Positions 28,498 to 36,461 of a stretch of DNA of 64,000 bases are shown here, piece after piece (position 1 is the stretch's first letter; each line of letters begins with the position of its first letter). A model generated the notes under the pieces. That model had not been told where the DNA came from. It ran no database searches and was given only the letters and a program-made list of their open reading frames with translations. Position numbers and translations under genes: made by a program. The stretch is from Tsuneonella troitsensis. GTDB lineage: Bacteria; Pseudomonadota; Alphaproteobacteria; Sphingomonadales; Sphingomonadaceae. Location of the stretch: contig NZ_LMAU01000003.1 in the NCBI RefSeq assembly GCF_001441535.1, positions 496,001 to 560,000 on the forward strand, in the 5' to 3' direction.

Positions 28498-29568
28498 ATG
28501 AAAATCATCAAGCAGTTTGCCTGCTGGGTGTTTGCCATAGCGTGCGTTGCTACGCCCGCTTCCGCTAACGAACCAATGACATTCTTCATGGAGTCCGACC
28601 AGCAGAGTCGACTGGCTGCGGCATTGCTGAGAGGCGGAGTAGAGGACATCTACGCATCCGGTGAAATCACCGAAGGCACAAAGGACAGATTTCTCGCTTT
28701 CGTGCGCTCCAGACAAGTCGAGGCAGCTAAAATTCACTTCAACTCTCCGGGTGGTTCCCTCGCAGAAGGCATAGAACTAGGTCGAGCCATCCGCTCGCTC
28801 GGCTTTTTCACCTCCGTAGGCGTTTACACACCCAGCTATGATCCCGATGCTGACTCTGCCTCCATTTGTGCAAGTGCTTGCGCCTATGCGTATGCAGGTG
28901 GAACAAGCCGCTTCCTTAGCCAGTATACTGGCAAGCTTGGTATCCACCAATTTTACTCGGCACCGGGATCGGCCACGTCAAACGAGGAGGTGCAACAAAT
29001 CAGTGGTTTGATCGTCGCATACCTCGATCAGATGGGTGTAGATGCGAAGGCGTTCTCAATCTCGACGATCGCGAACCCCGACGGGATGATCTGGCTTTCT
29101 CCTGATGACGCCCTCGGGTTGAAGTTCGCGAATAACGGCAGCGATGCGCCAGAGGCCGAGATCAAATTAGCGGGAATGGTTCCGTATCTCCGCATCCAGC
29201 AAGACCATCACGACGTTACCACACGCGTTCTCTTCCTTTGTTACGAACGAGAGCTCAGCATGATGTTTGGGATGGTGACCGATCCCACTTCCAGCGCAAT
29301 GTTTGCCGAAAACCAAAAGCGATCATACCTGGAACTGGACGGGGAAGAGTTTCTCGATATTCCAGGCAATACGGGTGCGAAAGCGTCCGACAGCGTGGTG
29401 TGGATAGAGAGGCAAGTTAGCGAGGCAGATCTAATTCGCATCGTCACCTCAACTGAGATGGCTGGCTGGATAGATGGCTTTGGGGCAGTTCGTTACGGAG
29501 CGTCGCTTCAACTTCCTACCGTGCGAGCGAAGATCTCTGATTTCGCGGAGCAATGTTCAATTTCATGA
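28498..29568 (+). CDS. ClpP-like periplasmic serine protease family protein
   Basis: A 356-residue protein with a signal peptide (cleavage after ATPASA, residue 23). The fold looks ClpP/crotonase-like: HFNSPGGSLAEGIELG (82-96) is the oxyanion region, SICASACAYAYAGG puts a candidate nucleophile at S126, and LGIHQF a candidate base at H150. A second domain of about 140 residues (from about 215) is unknown. AAAGGA precedes the ATG. It is divergent from the SNase-like operon, and the 83-bp gap must hold both promoters. Role unknown. Confidence 0.75.
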   Translation: MKIIKQFACWVFAIACVATPASANEPMTFFMESDQQSRLAAALLRGGVEDIYASGEITEGTKDRFLAFVRSRQVEAAKIHFNSPGGSLAEGIELGRAIRSLGFFTSVGVYTPSYDPDADSASICASACAYAYAGGTSRFLSQYTGKLGIHQFYSAPGSATSNEEVQQISGLIVAYLDQMGVDAKAFSISTIANPDGMIWLSPDDALGLKFANNGSDAPEAEIKLAGMVPYLRIQQDHHDVTTRVLFLCYERELSMMFGMVTDPTSSAMFAENQKRSYLELDGEEFLDIPGNTGAKASDSVVWIERQVSEADLIRIVTSTEMAGWIDGFGAVRYGASLQLPTVRAKISDFAEQCSIS

Positions 29569-29571
29569 TCA

Positions 29572-29733
29572 TCACGCCGGCGGTTGCACGGTCCAGCATT
29601 CGTCTTCGTCCCAGGTCGCCACACCGATGGGTCCGAACTCAAGGTTGGTGGCCAACAGTTCGCGCTGGCGCTCCGAAAGCCCTACCGAAACATCGTGAAT
29701 GCGAAACAGGCGGGGCGCGCCGTCGATCGGCAT
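29572..29733 (-). CDS. Small protein, unknown (53 aa)
   Basis: A 53-residue reading MPIDGAPRLFRIHDVSVGLS..., ending WDEDECWTVQPPA. It is acidic with a regular amphipathic pattern and a good compositional look for a real protein; it is shorter than most ORF cut-offs. It sits downstream of the 113- and 87-residue genes on the same strand, separated by a 38-nt hairpin. I recognise no family. Confidence 0.5.
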   Translation of the reverse strand: MPIDGAPRLFRIHDVSVGLSERQRELLATNLEFGPIGVATWDEDECWTVQPPA

Positions 29734-29783
29734 GCTCGACTCTCCCCACACCGCAAAGGGGGCAGAAAGGGGGCAAGCGGGAA

Positions 29784-29821
29784 ACCTTGCCCAAAAACGG
29801 TAAGCCGTTTCGAGGCAAGGT
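29784..29821 (-). other. Nested inverted repeat / long hairpin
   Basis: ACCTTGCC (29784-29791) pairs with GGCAAGGT (29814-29821). Inside, AAACGG (29795-29800) pairs with CCGTTT (29805-29810) around a TAAG loop, giving one hairpin with a 3x3 internal loop. TTACCGTTT repeats just after it and could compete for pairing. It lies between two small reverse-strand genes, so an attenuator or processing site is possible. Confidence 0.6.
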
Positions 29822-29877
29822 GCTTTCCTATTACCGTTTCACTGCAAGTTTCACGGCGTTGCATGATCATCGCGCAG

Positions 29878-30219
29878 TTAGTCGGGCTCCTTCTCCCGGA
29901 CCGTGGGGGCCATGAGACCCCAGCCCACGTCAGCCCTGTATCGAGCGCCGATGCGAGGCCCCTTGCAGTGCGCGCGTGCGTGATAAATGTGCTCGCGAGC
30001 CACTCCTTCCAGACAATGAGCCCACCCCGGATCGAGGCTGAAACCGACCTGGTTGATTCCGTTTGTGACACGCCATTGGAGAAGAGCGCCTACCGCGCTC
30101 CAGATGTCGGCAGCGAACACGATCTTGGTCTCGTGGCCGGGGCTTGTGATACGGTAGGCTTTGTAAGAAGGCTCTTTCCGCGGCGTCCGTGAATTGTGCA
30201 TGTCCCGGCTCATGGTCAT
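29878..30219 (-). CDS. Small hypothetical protein (113 aa)
   Basis: A 113-residue basic protein: SYKAYRITSPGHETKIVFAADIWSAVGALLQWRVTNG. The ATG overlaps the stop of the upstream 87-residue gene (ATGA), which supports translation. The stretch up to residue 60 has alternating hydrophobic residues typical of a small alpha/beta fold, and the rest is His/Arg-rich. Paired small proteins like this occur in accessory regions of sphingomonads. No function can be given. Confidence 0.6.
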   Translation of the reverse strand: MTMSRDMHNSRTPRKEPSYKAYRITSPGHETKIVFAADIWSAVGALLQWRVTNGINQVGFSLDPGWAHCLEGVAREHIYHARAHCKGPRIGARYRADVGWGLMAPTVREKEPD

Positions 30220-30479
30220 GTAATTGCCGGTTCGAAGATCATGGTTCCGTCGAGTTGACGGATGATCACGCCGGCAAGTTTACCTCGAGCTATCCGCCGC
30301 ACCAACGTATCGCCCTTGTAGAGCGGCGGGGCGCCGGCGGTTATATAGAACCGGCCGGGCATGGTGCCGGAGCGTGCGCACCAAAAGGTGACCAGCACCT
30401 CGGCTGCATGGTCAGCCGATCGCGCTGCGACACACAGATTTTCGCCGGTCTCGCGAATGTGAATGCTGTATAGTTTCAT
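30216..30479 (-). CDS. Small hypothetical protein (87 aa)
   Basis: An 87-residue protein: MKLYSIHIRETGENLCVAARSADHAAEVLVTFWCARSG, then a beta-rich C-terminus. The start ATG 30479 has AGAGGTAA about six bases upstream, better than the GTG/ATG further up (30518). It overlaps the 113-residue gene by 4 nt. The first half of both proteins shares a style (Y-x-I/Y-x-I ... AADIWSA / AARSADHA), so they may be distant paralogues. Function unknown. Confidence 0.65.
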   Translation of the reverse strand: MKLYSIHIRETGENLCVAARSADHAAEVLVTFWCARSGTMPGRFYITAGAPPLYKGDTLVRRIARGKLAGVIIRQLDGTMIFEPAIT

Positions 30480-30519
30480 GTGATTACCTCTTGGTTGTTG
30501 ACCATGAGGTTGTGACACC

Positions 30520-30879
30520 GCTTGCGGTGGCCTGCGGGTGGCTTCGTGTTGGCTTGTGACTAGTCTGCGAGGGCAGAAACTCGCTCACATACCGGTCAGC
30601 GTCCAAACCTGACCCGAACCGCGGCCAGCATGGCTCGTCGGGGCGCCACGGATCTTCCTGTGTGCCAAACTGCCGAACCCCTTCGCAGCCCTCGACCGCA
30701 TCGGCTGTGGATGGCAGAAGCTCTCTATTGATCGAACCTCGGCTGCATCCTGGTCAGTGCGACCAGTTGTCTCTAGGATTTCACGTCGCTTATCTTCGAC
30801 CGATTGGGGCCTCTTCAACTCCCTAACTCCGATGTCCCGCACGCTTGATCATTTGCCGCAAACCCAGAATAGAACCGGC
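30520..30879 (+). other. Intergenic region without a convincing gene
   Basis: About 360 bases between the two divergent small-gene units. It holds a short inverted repeat (CACCGCTTGCGGTG, about 30516-30529) and must contain promoters for both directions. An 85-codon reading on the reverse strand (30585-30842) has no ribosome binding site and no family resemblance, so I do not call it. Confidence 0.5.
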
Positions 30880-31137
30880 ATGGATGATGGACGCTACGAG
30901 CAAGCAGCAGAGCTATTCGCGAACAAGCGCTGGAACTTAATCTCGGTCGAGCACGCCCTTAGCATGCCGCGAAGTCGTGTCTTGCGCTGCCCTGAGTGTC
31001 AGGGGAGGGTTCGCGCTCACCGAGAGGGCTCGACCGGTCAGCGTGCGCACATGGAGCACTATGAGCGTCACGTCGGCTGCTCTCGCGGGGATTGCTTTGA
31101 CGGCACCAGCCGGCCGCATCCCCGAGCGCTCGTTTAG
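30880..31137 (+). CDS. Small zinc-finger-like protein next to nuclease
   Basis: An 85-residue protein: ELFANKRWNLISVEHALSMPRSRVLRCPECQGRVRAHREGS, then QRAHMEHYERHVGCSRGDCFDG. The C-P-E-C pair with the later H...H and CSRGDC form a likely zinc site, and the pattern cysteine pair, AHxEH, GCSxGDxFDG recurs in unnamed proteins near restriction genes. I chose ATG 30880, where similarity begins. It ends 12 bases before the PD-(D/E)XK gene and is probably co-transcribed with it. Confidence 0.65.
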   Translation: MDDGRYEQAAELFANKRWNLISVEHALSMPRSRVLRCPECQGRVRAHREGSTGQRAHMEHYERHVGCSRGDCFDGTSRPHPRALV

Positions 31138-31149
31138 GAGCATACCGAA

Positions 31150-31938
31150 ATGGATGCGTTTGAGCAGCTAGTGGCGGAGCTCTTCTTCATGGAAGGCTAC
31201 TGGGTCCAGACTTCGTTGAAGGTAAAGCTCACCAAGGAGGAAAAGCGCCAGGTTAATCGACACTCATCTCCGCGTTGGGAAATAGACGTAGTTGCCTATC
31301 ACGCTGCCCGAAACGAGATCGTCGCGCTGGAGTGCAAGAGCTTTCTAGACTCGACTGGCGTTCAGTTTGTCGAGTTCGAAGATGGTCATAGAAGCACTAG
31401 GTATAAGCTGTTTCGGGAGCAGGGGTTGCGGGAGACCGTCCTAAATAGATTGGCGTTACAATTGGCGGAGGAGGGCCGATGTCAGCCGGGCGCCAACGTG
31501 AAACTCGGACTTGTGGCCGGCAAGATCAAGAGAGGAGACGAAACGCGGCTGCGCGAGCTATTCGATGAGAAGGGCTGGCAGTTCTATTCGCCTAACTGGC
31601 TTAGGGACCAGATTCGGCAAGTTGCGGCGGACGGATACGCCAATCAAGTGTCCTCCGTGGTCGCTAAACTCCTTCTGAGGGAGCAAAGTCCGGCGGCGGG
31701 ACGGCAGCGCCCCTTTGCGGCTCAAGAACCAACCAGCGGCAGAATCCCAGACACTGCGAGAATAACGCTTAAGGTGCAGGGTAACCCTAAGCAACCAGGC
31801 TCGCAGGCAGCCCAGCGTTTCGAGGGTTACTTCCAACCAGGCGTTACAACCGTCGGTGCTGCAATTTCTGCAGGCCTTCGCCGAGACGATATTCGCTATG
31901 ATCTCCGCAAAGGTTTCATAGAACTGGTCGACCAATGA
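31150..31938 (+). CDS. PD-(D/E)XK restriction-like endonuclease
   Basis: A 262-residue protein. The nuclease core is at residues 8-70: the N-terminal helix FEQLVAELFFMEGYWVQ, then WEIDVVAYHAARNEIVALECKSF with D46 and E61-x-K63 as the active-site D...ExK. The C-terminal part (about 205-262) looks like a separate small domain, possibly DNA-binding. TAGGAG lies before the ATG. The upstream neighbour is a small zinc-finger protein; no methylase is seen. It may be a stand-alone or modified-DNA nuclease. Confidence 0.78.
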   Translation: MDAFEQLVAELFFMEGYWVQTSLKVKLTKEEKRQVNRHSSPRWEIDVVAYHAARNEIVALECKSFLDSTGVQFVEFEDGHRSTRYKLFREQGLRETVLNRLALQLAEEGRCQPGANVKLGLVAGKIKRGDETRLRELFDEKGWQFYSPNWLRDQIRQVAADGYANQVSSVVAKLLLREQSPAAGRQRPFAAQEPTSGRIPDTARITLKVQGNPKQPGSQAAQRFEGYFQPGVTTVGAAISAGLRRDDIRYDLRKGFIELVDQ

Positions 31939-32006
31939 CAGCCGAAGCTATTGAGGACCGATCCTGAGGTGCGCCTCGCGACCGTGAAGGCAACTGGCAA
32001 CAACGG

Positions 32007-32399
32007 TCAAAGCCCGCGACGAAGCTCGCTAAACAGGGGGGGCAACTGATCCAGCGTGCCGCTGCTGTCCGCACGCAAGAGCATTTCCGTCAAGGCCGCA
32101 ACGAACGCCGTGCGCTCGTTCATGCGCTCAAAAGATGCGGCCTCGGCTGCTTGCTTGGCTCGCCATCTGACCCTCAGTTCCCGCTTCAAATGGATGAGGG
32201 CGGGATGCTCTCCAACGCGTCGGCCCTTTATCGCACCTCGCTTCTTCAGCCCCTTTTGAATGGCAGCGGAAGTCACACCGAAGCGTTCCGCAAGCTGTCG
32301 CTGGTTCGTATCACCGAACTCGTAAAGGTCGACGATGGTAGACCATTCGGTCGGTGTAAGCCGTCTTGTTCGTGAGGGCGAATGAGGTGCATTGATCAT
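32007..32399 (-). CDS. Helix-turn-helix protein
   Basis: A 130-residue basic protein with an HTH at about residues 15-52 (LTPTEWSTIVDLYEFGDTNQRQLAERFGVTSAAIQKGLKKRGAIKG), similar in layout to terminase-small-subunit or transposase-type HTH modules. A helical tail follows. ATG 32399 lies just after TATACT, so translation could be nearly leaderless. The longer reading to 32654 lacks HTH-family support upstream. It converges with the nuclease gene. It may regulate island genes, or be a phage remnant. Confidence 0.65.
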   Translation of the reverse strand: MINAPHSPSRTRRLTPTEWSTIVDLYEFGDTNQRQLAERFGVTSAAIQKGLKKRGAIKGRRVGEHPALIHLKRELRVRWRAKQAAEAASFERMNERTAFVAALTEMLLRADSSGTLDQLPPLFSELRRGL

Positions 32400-33023
32400 C
32401 TCGCAGTATAGCACATTCTGCACCGGTTCGCACCGCTGGTTGTCTAAATCAATCAGGCGGGAGAGCCCATTTTTGCTGCGCACGATGGGATCCGAGCACC
32501 GCCAGTGAAGGGCAAAAATATTCCAGATTGGTGCAACTTTTAACAACTGCCGCGTCCACCCTAAGAGGCGTTGCGGCGGCCTTCGTCGGGACAGCCATCG
32601 ATACCATGCCTGCATCGCGACAAGGTGCGTTACCAGCCGGCATGGCGCTGACAACCTGCTCGGGATACTCGGCCAAGACCCCTACGATCGACCACCGAAC
32701 GGTGAGCACCAGGAGCGCAACATGTTGCATAAGGGGCTTACCGGGCCGCGCTCGTATTTACCGTCGATGGAGCCTTGGCAGGGTTGAACAATGGTAGCCG
32801 CGCCTATCGGCGCCGCCATGGGGTTCACTGAGACACGCCGCTGCCAGCCATGATGCTGCGCCCAAGGAGGTGGGGGATCAGCGGGTAAAGGACTCGCCGG
32901 TGGATGGCACTAAGCCGGAAGTAGAGGGATTTCGGCGCCATCCTGGTCATACAGGCGGCTAGTTTCTAGGACTTCCTTGATTGGCTCGGTGCCCGACTTC
33001 TAGTATCTTGGGGAATCTAAATG

Positions 33024-33041
33024 TAGGAGTTACTACTCCTA
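33024..33041. promoter_or_regulatory. Palindromic operator-like site
   Basis: TAGGAGT-TACT-ACTCCTA is a perfect 7-bp inverted repeat with a 4-base spacer, the shape of a dimeric repressor site. It lies at the start of the hairpin-rich region, in AT-rich DNA. No matching regulator can be named. Confidence 0.4.
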
Positions 33042-33118
33042 AGCACTCCGAAGATGTTATTAAATTGATTTCCTAATAAGTCCCTGATCTAGAACATTGC
33101 ATGAGTTATCAGTTCGAG

Positions 33119-33242
33119 TTACATCTGGAACATTAGATGTAAATCTTGTTTCTAAGAAGAAACGACGCTCGGTGTGTGAGCGCGAGCGCAGCGAGCGTAA
33201 GACACACCGAGTTCGTTTTGCCACTCGCGTAGCGAGGGGCAA
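33119..33242 (+). other. Four successive strong inverted repeats
   Basis: In order: TTACATCT/AGATGTAA (33119-33126, 33135-33142), GTTTCT/AGAAAC (33148-33153, 33158-33163), CTCGGTGTGT/ACACACCGAG (33168-33177, 33202-33211) with a GC-rich inner arm, and TTGCCACTCGC/GCGAGGGGCAA (33218-33228, 33232-33242, one mismatch). Such density is not expected by chance and resembles a folded RNA or a replication/transfer origin. Confidence 0.65.
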
Positions 33243-33305
33243 TGTTTTGAAGGGAAGGATTTTAGTTCTTGTGAATGATGCATGAGAACGTTGAAATAAA
33301 TAACA

Positions 33306-33360
33306 CCGGGCTGCGCCCGGCGTCGAACCGACGCTGCTTCGCAGCATCGGTTTTGCTTTT
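33306..33360 (+). terminator. Tandem hairpins ending in a T-rich tract
   Basis: CCGGGC-TGC-GCCCGG (33306-33320) is followed by GCGTCG-AAC-CGACGC (33320-33334), which competes with ACCGACGCTGC-TTC-GCAGCATCGGT (33327-33351, one mismatch). The last stem runs into TTTTGCTTTT, a rho-independent terminator for a plus-strand transcript that would include the hairpins upstream. Confidence 0.6.
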
Positions 33361-33418
33361 CTTAGATCTTCGGACGAGGTTCAAATTTTCACGAACCAAT
33401 CATGGGAAGACTCTTATC

Positions 33419-33460
33419 CCCCCGCAGCCGTGAAAAGAGATCATCACAGCTGCGAGGGGG
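33419..33460 (+). other. Long imperfect hairpin
   Basis: CCCCCGCAGCCGTGA pairs with TCACAGCTGCGAGGGGG with one mismatch and a two-base bulge. It follows the T-rich tract by about 60 bases. Confidence 0.5.
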
Positions 33461-33637
33461 TCATTCCGTGGTGTTATCCATGGGAAGTGGTGAAGAGCAT
33501 TGAGTTGAGCGACAACTGGGATCGGTGGGACGCTTTACCGATCGACTTGCTCCGAAACCCCGGCCTCTCGGCCCGTCCGGTTATCCAGCACACGCTGGAA
33601 GCACCCTGCTGAGCTTTCCTTCAACTCGAGCAGGGCA

Positions 33638-33654
33638 GGGGGCTCACTGCCCCC
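33638..33654 (+). other. GC-rich hairpin
   Basis: GGGGGC-TCACT-GCCCCC, a perfect 6-bp stem with a five-base loop, followed by ATCTTGTT. It could be a weak terminator. Confidence 0.45.
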
Positions 33655-33973
33655 ATCTTGTTGCAATCTTTCACTCCCTCTGACGGAGCCGGGCTTTCAC
33701 CTGCCGGTGGTGCCGGCCGATTTTCCCTTAACGCGCACTCGCCTGGCTCCGATCTTCGTCTCGGCTACCATCTTGCCGTGGGGTATCGGCTCCAATCCCC
33801 TGTGCGTATGACAACTCGCGGTGGCTAACCCTTTGTCGCGGGCCAGAAATGACTTGCGCTCAGTATATCACCGCCGGCATTCCAAATGGACAGAAAAGAG
33901 CGAGCCGACGCCCAATCGTGGGAAAATCGAGACACAGTGCGTTTCCTGTTTCCAAGATCATTGACGCGGTAAC

Positions 33974-33987
33974 GTAGACGCGTCTAC
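33974..33987. promoter_or_regulatory. 14-bp palindrome, copy 1
   Basis: GTAGACGCGTCTAC, a perfect palindrome, ten bases before the ATG of the small DNA-binding-like gene at 33998. Further copies lie at 40067 and 44584. The position suggests an operator, perhaps for autoregulation. Confidence 0.7.
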
Positions 33988-33997
33988 AGGCTCATGA

Positions 33998-34300
33998 ATG
34001 ACCGTGCCGAGCGAACGCAACAACACCTACTGGACCAAGCGCTTGAAGAAGGACGGCCACGACACTCTTCTCGACCGCGTTCAACTCGGCGAAATCACCG
34101 TCTATAAGGCGACCCAGCTTGCCGGTTACCGCAAGTCGGGGCCTCGATCACCAGCCGCCAAGCTGTCCTACCACTGGACGCGGGCGAGCGCCGAGGAGCG
34201 TAAGCGGTTTGTCCTCGCACACTTGAAAGATGTTAACAGAGCGGTTCGCGAGGTTGCAGACGATCTCAGGGCGTTGAAGGCGCAAAAACCCACCGACTAG
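33998..34300 (+). CDS. Small basic DNA-binding-like protein beside integrase
   Basis: A 100-residue protein: TLLDRVQLGEITVYKATQLAGYRKSG (about 23-48) looks like a helix-turn-helix, followed by a Trp/His/Lys-rich middle and a helical C-terminus. Small proteins like this precede phage-type integrases and can act as excisionase or regulator. The palindrome GTAGACGCGTCTAC sits directly upstream of its ATG. It lies 75 bases before the integrase on the same strand. The role is inferred from context. Confidence 0.65.
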   Translation: MTVPSERNNTYWTKRLKKDGHDTLLDRVQLGEITVYKATQLAGYRKSGPRSPAAKLSYHWTRASAEERKRFVLAHLKDVNRAVREVADDLRALKAQKPTD

Positions 34301-34375
34301 GATGGGAAACAGCCCGACAGATCACTCCGCTTCTCCTAGAATAGTGGGACATACTAACCACTTAGGATAAGCAAA

Positions 34376-35323
34376 ATGATTACCCCCGTAGACGTGATTA
34401 CCATCAGTGACGCCGCCAAAATCTGGATGACGCGGTGCGAGCTCGAGAAGCTGGAGCGCGCGACCCTCCATTCCTACCGCGGCCATGTCGCGAACCATAT
34501 TGAGCGGAAGATAGGTCATCTGCTGCTCACCGATCTCAGCGCCGTTCACGTTCGCGAGTTCCTTGATGACATGCTGCGCGACAGCACACGCGCTATGGCG
34601 AAGAAATGCCTCACGACGCTCCGGTCGATCGTCAGCGCAGCGCAGGAGCGAGGCCTGGTGCTGCACAATGTTGCGAGGGACGTGAAGCTTCGTCGTGCTG
34701 AACGTCATGAACCCGACCGCGTGTTCCCCACCAAGGCCGAGATCAAGGCGCTGATCGCAACTGCACCGCCGAGGCACCAGCCGCTCATTCTGACCGCGAT
34801 CTTCACCGGTATGCGCATGTCGGAGCTTCGTGGGCTCACATGGGCTGCGATCGACTTTCAGCGGAGCATCATCACCGTCAGGAAGCGCGCCGACCGCTAC
34901 TGCGACATGGGCAATACCAAGAGCCGGTCGGGTCGACGCGAGATCCCGATGGGGCCGCAGCTCGCTAAGGTGCTCAAGGAGTGGAAGCTCTCTTGCCCCG
35001 CCGGTGAGCTCGGCCTGGTGTTCCCCAACGGCGTGGGCAAGGTTGAAACCCACTCGAACATCTACAACCGCATCTTCAAGCCACTGATGCTCGAGTGCGG
35101 GATCGTTGATGACGAGGGCACGCCGCGGTTCTCACTGCACGCGCTGCGGCATGCCGCTGCTTCGCTTTTCATCGAACAAGGTTGGCCGCCGAAGAAGATC
35201 CAGACGATGCTGGGGCATTCGTCGATCACCATGACCTACGATGTCTATGGACACCTGTTTCACGACCCCGCGAAGGACGTTGATCTTATGGGTGAGATGG
35301 AGCGGGGACTACTGGCGGCGTAG
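34376..35323 (+). CDS. int: Tyrosine site-specific integrase
   Basis: A 315-residue tyrosine recombinase. It has an N-terminal SAM-like core-binding domain (about 8-95) and a catalytic domain with R147 (FTGMRMSELRGL), K182, H255-x-x-R258 (HALRHAAAS), H281 (LGHSS) and nucleophile Y291 (YDVYGHLF). All catalytic residues are present, so it should be active. The N-terminal arm-binding region is short. It is the only intact integrase and probably inserted the island at tRNA-Met. Two decayed copies of its 3' end lie downstream. Confidence 0.94.
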   Translation: MITPVDVITISDAAKIWMTRCELEKLERATLHSYRGHVANHIERKIGHLLLTDLSAVHVREFLDDMLRDSTRAMAKKCLTTLRSIVSAAQERGLVLHNVARDVKLRRAERHEPDRVFPTKAEIKALIATAPPRHQPLILTAIFTGMRMSELRGLTWAAIDFQRSIITVRKRADRYCDMGNTKSRSGRREIPMGPQLAKVLKEWKLSCPAGELGLVFPNGVGKVETHSNIYNRIFKPLMLECGIVDDEGTPRFSLHALRHAAASLFIEQGWPPKKIQTMLGHSSITMTYDVYGHLFHDPAKDVDLMGEMERGLLAA

Positions 35324-35451
35324 AAAGAAAATAACAGCGTGCCCACGCAAAGAAGTAGAGCAACATTCGCCGTTCCGCAGGACGGCGATTGTGCCTTTGC
35401 AAACGGATAAAAACCTGATTTGCTTTGGTAACAAGCTTCATGGGGGCAAGC

Positions 35452-35985
35452 ATGTCGGACTGGATTGACGATGAAAAGCGACGGCAACGCGAGTGGAAGG
35501 AGGAGCAACGTCTGAGGCAACAAGCCGAGGCGGAAGACCGTCGGCACGAGGAAAGGATGAGCCTCGAACGCGAGCGCGATAGGATCGCGAGCATGCGTGC
35601 TCGAGGCATGACCGAGGACGAGATCGACAGCGTTAAGCGCAAGGAAGGCTGCCTCGCTTTCGTTGCACTACTCGTTTTAGGTGCGGTCGTGTTGGTCCTG
35701 AGCAATCTTGGATCCCATGGGGCCGACAATCGGCAACAGGGCGAGACGATCGAGGAGGCGCAGGCTGGAGAGCCGCCGGCAGAGGATTACCTGGAGGATG
35801 CAGAACCTAGTGATCTCCCTCAAGCTATCGATAGCGTGACGACTGGACCAGCCGAGCAGCCAGAAGAGCCGACCCCAGCGACGGAGCCAACGGAGCAGGT
35901 CCAGTTCATCTCTGAACCCGTCGTCCAGGCTCTACCAGACGCTCCCCAAACTGCGACAAGCGAGCCGCCGAGACCAGCCGAGTAA
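35452..35985 (+). CDS. Coiled-coil single-pass membrane protein
   Basis: A 177-residue protein: a highly charged coiled coil (residues 3-60, KRRQREWKEEQRLRQQAEAED), one membrane helix (about 68-86, LAFVALLVLGAVVLVLSNL) and a long Pro/Glu-rich, disordered tail. ATG 35452 follows GGGGGCAAGC; upstream ATGs at 35440 and 35425 are possible. It sits between the integrase and the first integrase remnant, so it is cargo. No family recognised. Confidence 0.65.
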   Translation: MSDWIDDEKRRQREWKEEQRLRQQAEAEDRRHEERMSLERERDRIASMRARGMTEDEIDSVKRKEGCLAFVALLVLGAVVLVLSNLGSHGADNRQQGETIEEAQAGEPPAEDYLEDAEPSDLPQAIDSVTTGPAEQPEEPTPATEPTEQVQFISEPVVQALPDAPQTATSEPPRPAE

Positions 35986-36011
35986 CGAGTTGCCAGTTCA
36001 AATAGCTGGGA

Positions 36012-36160
36012 GGTTGACGGCGAGGGCGCGGCGGAAAGTCATAGCGTCAAAGGAAGCGCGTCTGGGCTGGACGTATGACGTCTACGGGCACCTGTTTCAC
36101 GACACTGCGAAAGACGTCGATCTCATGGGCGAGATGGAGAGAGGGTTGCTGGCAGCTTAG
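36012..36160 (+). pseudogene. Integrase 3'-end remnant 1
   Basis: The last 29 codons match the integrase C-terminus closely: TYDVYGHLFHDTAKDVDLMG, then EMERGLLAA and stop. It includes the catalytic Tyr. A short weaker match (GTTGACGGCGAGGGC...) before it corresponds to an earlier part, with the DNA between deleted. Confidence 0.85.
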
Positions 36161-36272
36161 TGCAGCTGCTGTCATCGTGTTCCTTGCCTGAAATGTTGAC
36201 GACGCCAGCGGTGCCACGATTGCAATTCGACTCCGCCATGTGCATTCTCGTCTAGATTTCAGGGGGATAGTG

Positions 36273-36404
36273 ATGGCTTTGATACGATGCGGGGAGTGTG
36301 GGCGCGAGGTTTCTGACCAGTCACCGAACTGCCCCAGTTGCGGCGCAATAGTCGATGTCACGTCGGCAATCGCGTCACCTGAGCGCCTAAGATCGATCAT
36401 CTAG
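36273..36404 (+). CDS. Zinc-ribbon microprotein (43 aa)
   Basis: A 43-residue protein MALIRCGECGREVSDQSPNC... with two C-x-x-C pairs (C6/C9, C20/C23), the classic zinc-ribbon spacing, then a short polar tail. AGGGGG lies seven bases before the ATG. It ends 57 bases before the Mrr-type gene and could be co-transcribed with it. Zinc ribbons of this type are common as protein or nucleic-acid binders; no function is assigned. Confidence 0.7.
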   Translation: MALIRCGECGREVSDQSPNCPSCGAIVDVTSAIASPERLRSII

Positions 36405-36461
36405 TCGGAAGTGACTAAGATAAATGACTAAGGGCGATTTCCGCAATTTCGGGGATATACG

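Larger units (their letters stand above)
32400..33973 (+). other. 1.57-kb non-coding, hairpin-rich region
   Basis: I see no believable gene on either strand: readings here are short, lack ribosome binding sites and have no family look. From about 33000 the DNA becomes AT-richer and then contains a run of strong inverted repeats (listed separately) ending near 33654. It lies upstream of the small DNA-binding gene and integrase. Possible roles are a structured RNA gene, a transfer or replication origin, or a decayed phage region. Confidence 0.6.

Noticed and set aside
29584-30192. 202-codon forward reading
   Set aside because: Lies antisense to better-supported small genes with an ATGA overlap and ribosome binding site.
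30585-30842. 85-codon reverse reading
   Set aside because: No ribosome binding site and no protein-like pattern.
32528-32797. 89-codon forward reading
   Set aside because: Alternative start, low-complexity Ala/Thr/Arg composition, overlaps another equally poor reverse reading.
33000-33660. Retron or group II intron as explanation for the hairpins
   Set aside because: No reverse transcriptase gene anywhere in the window.
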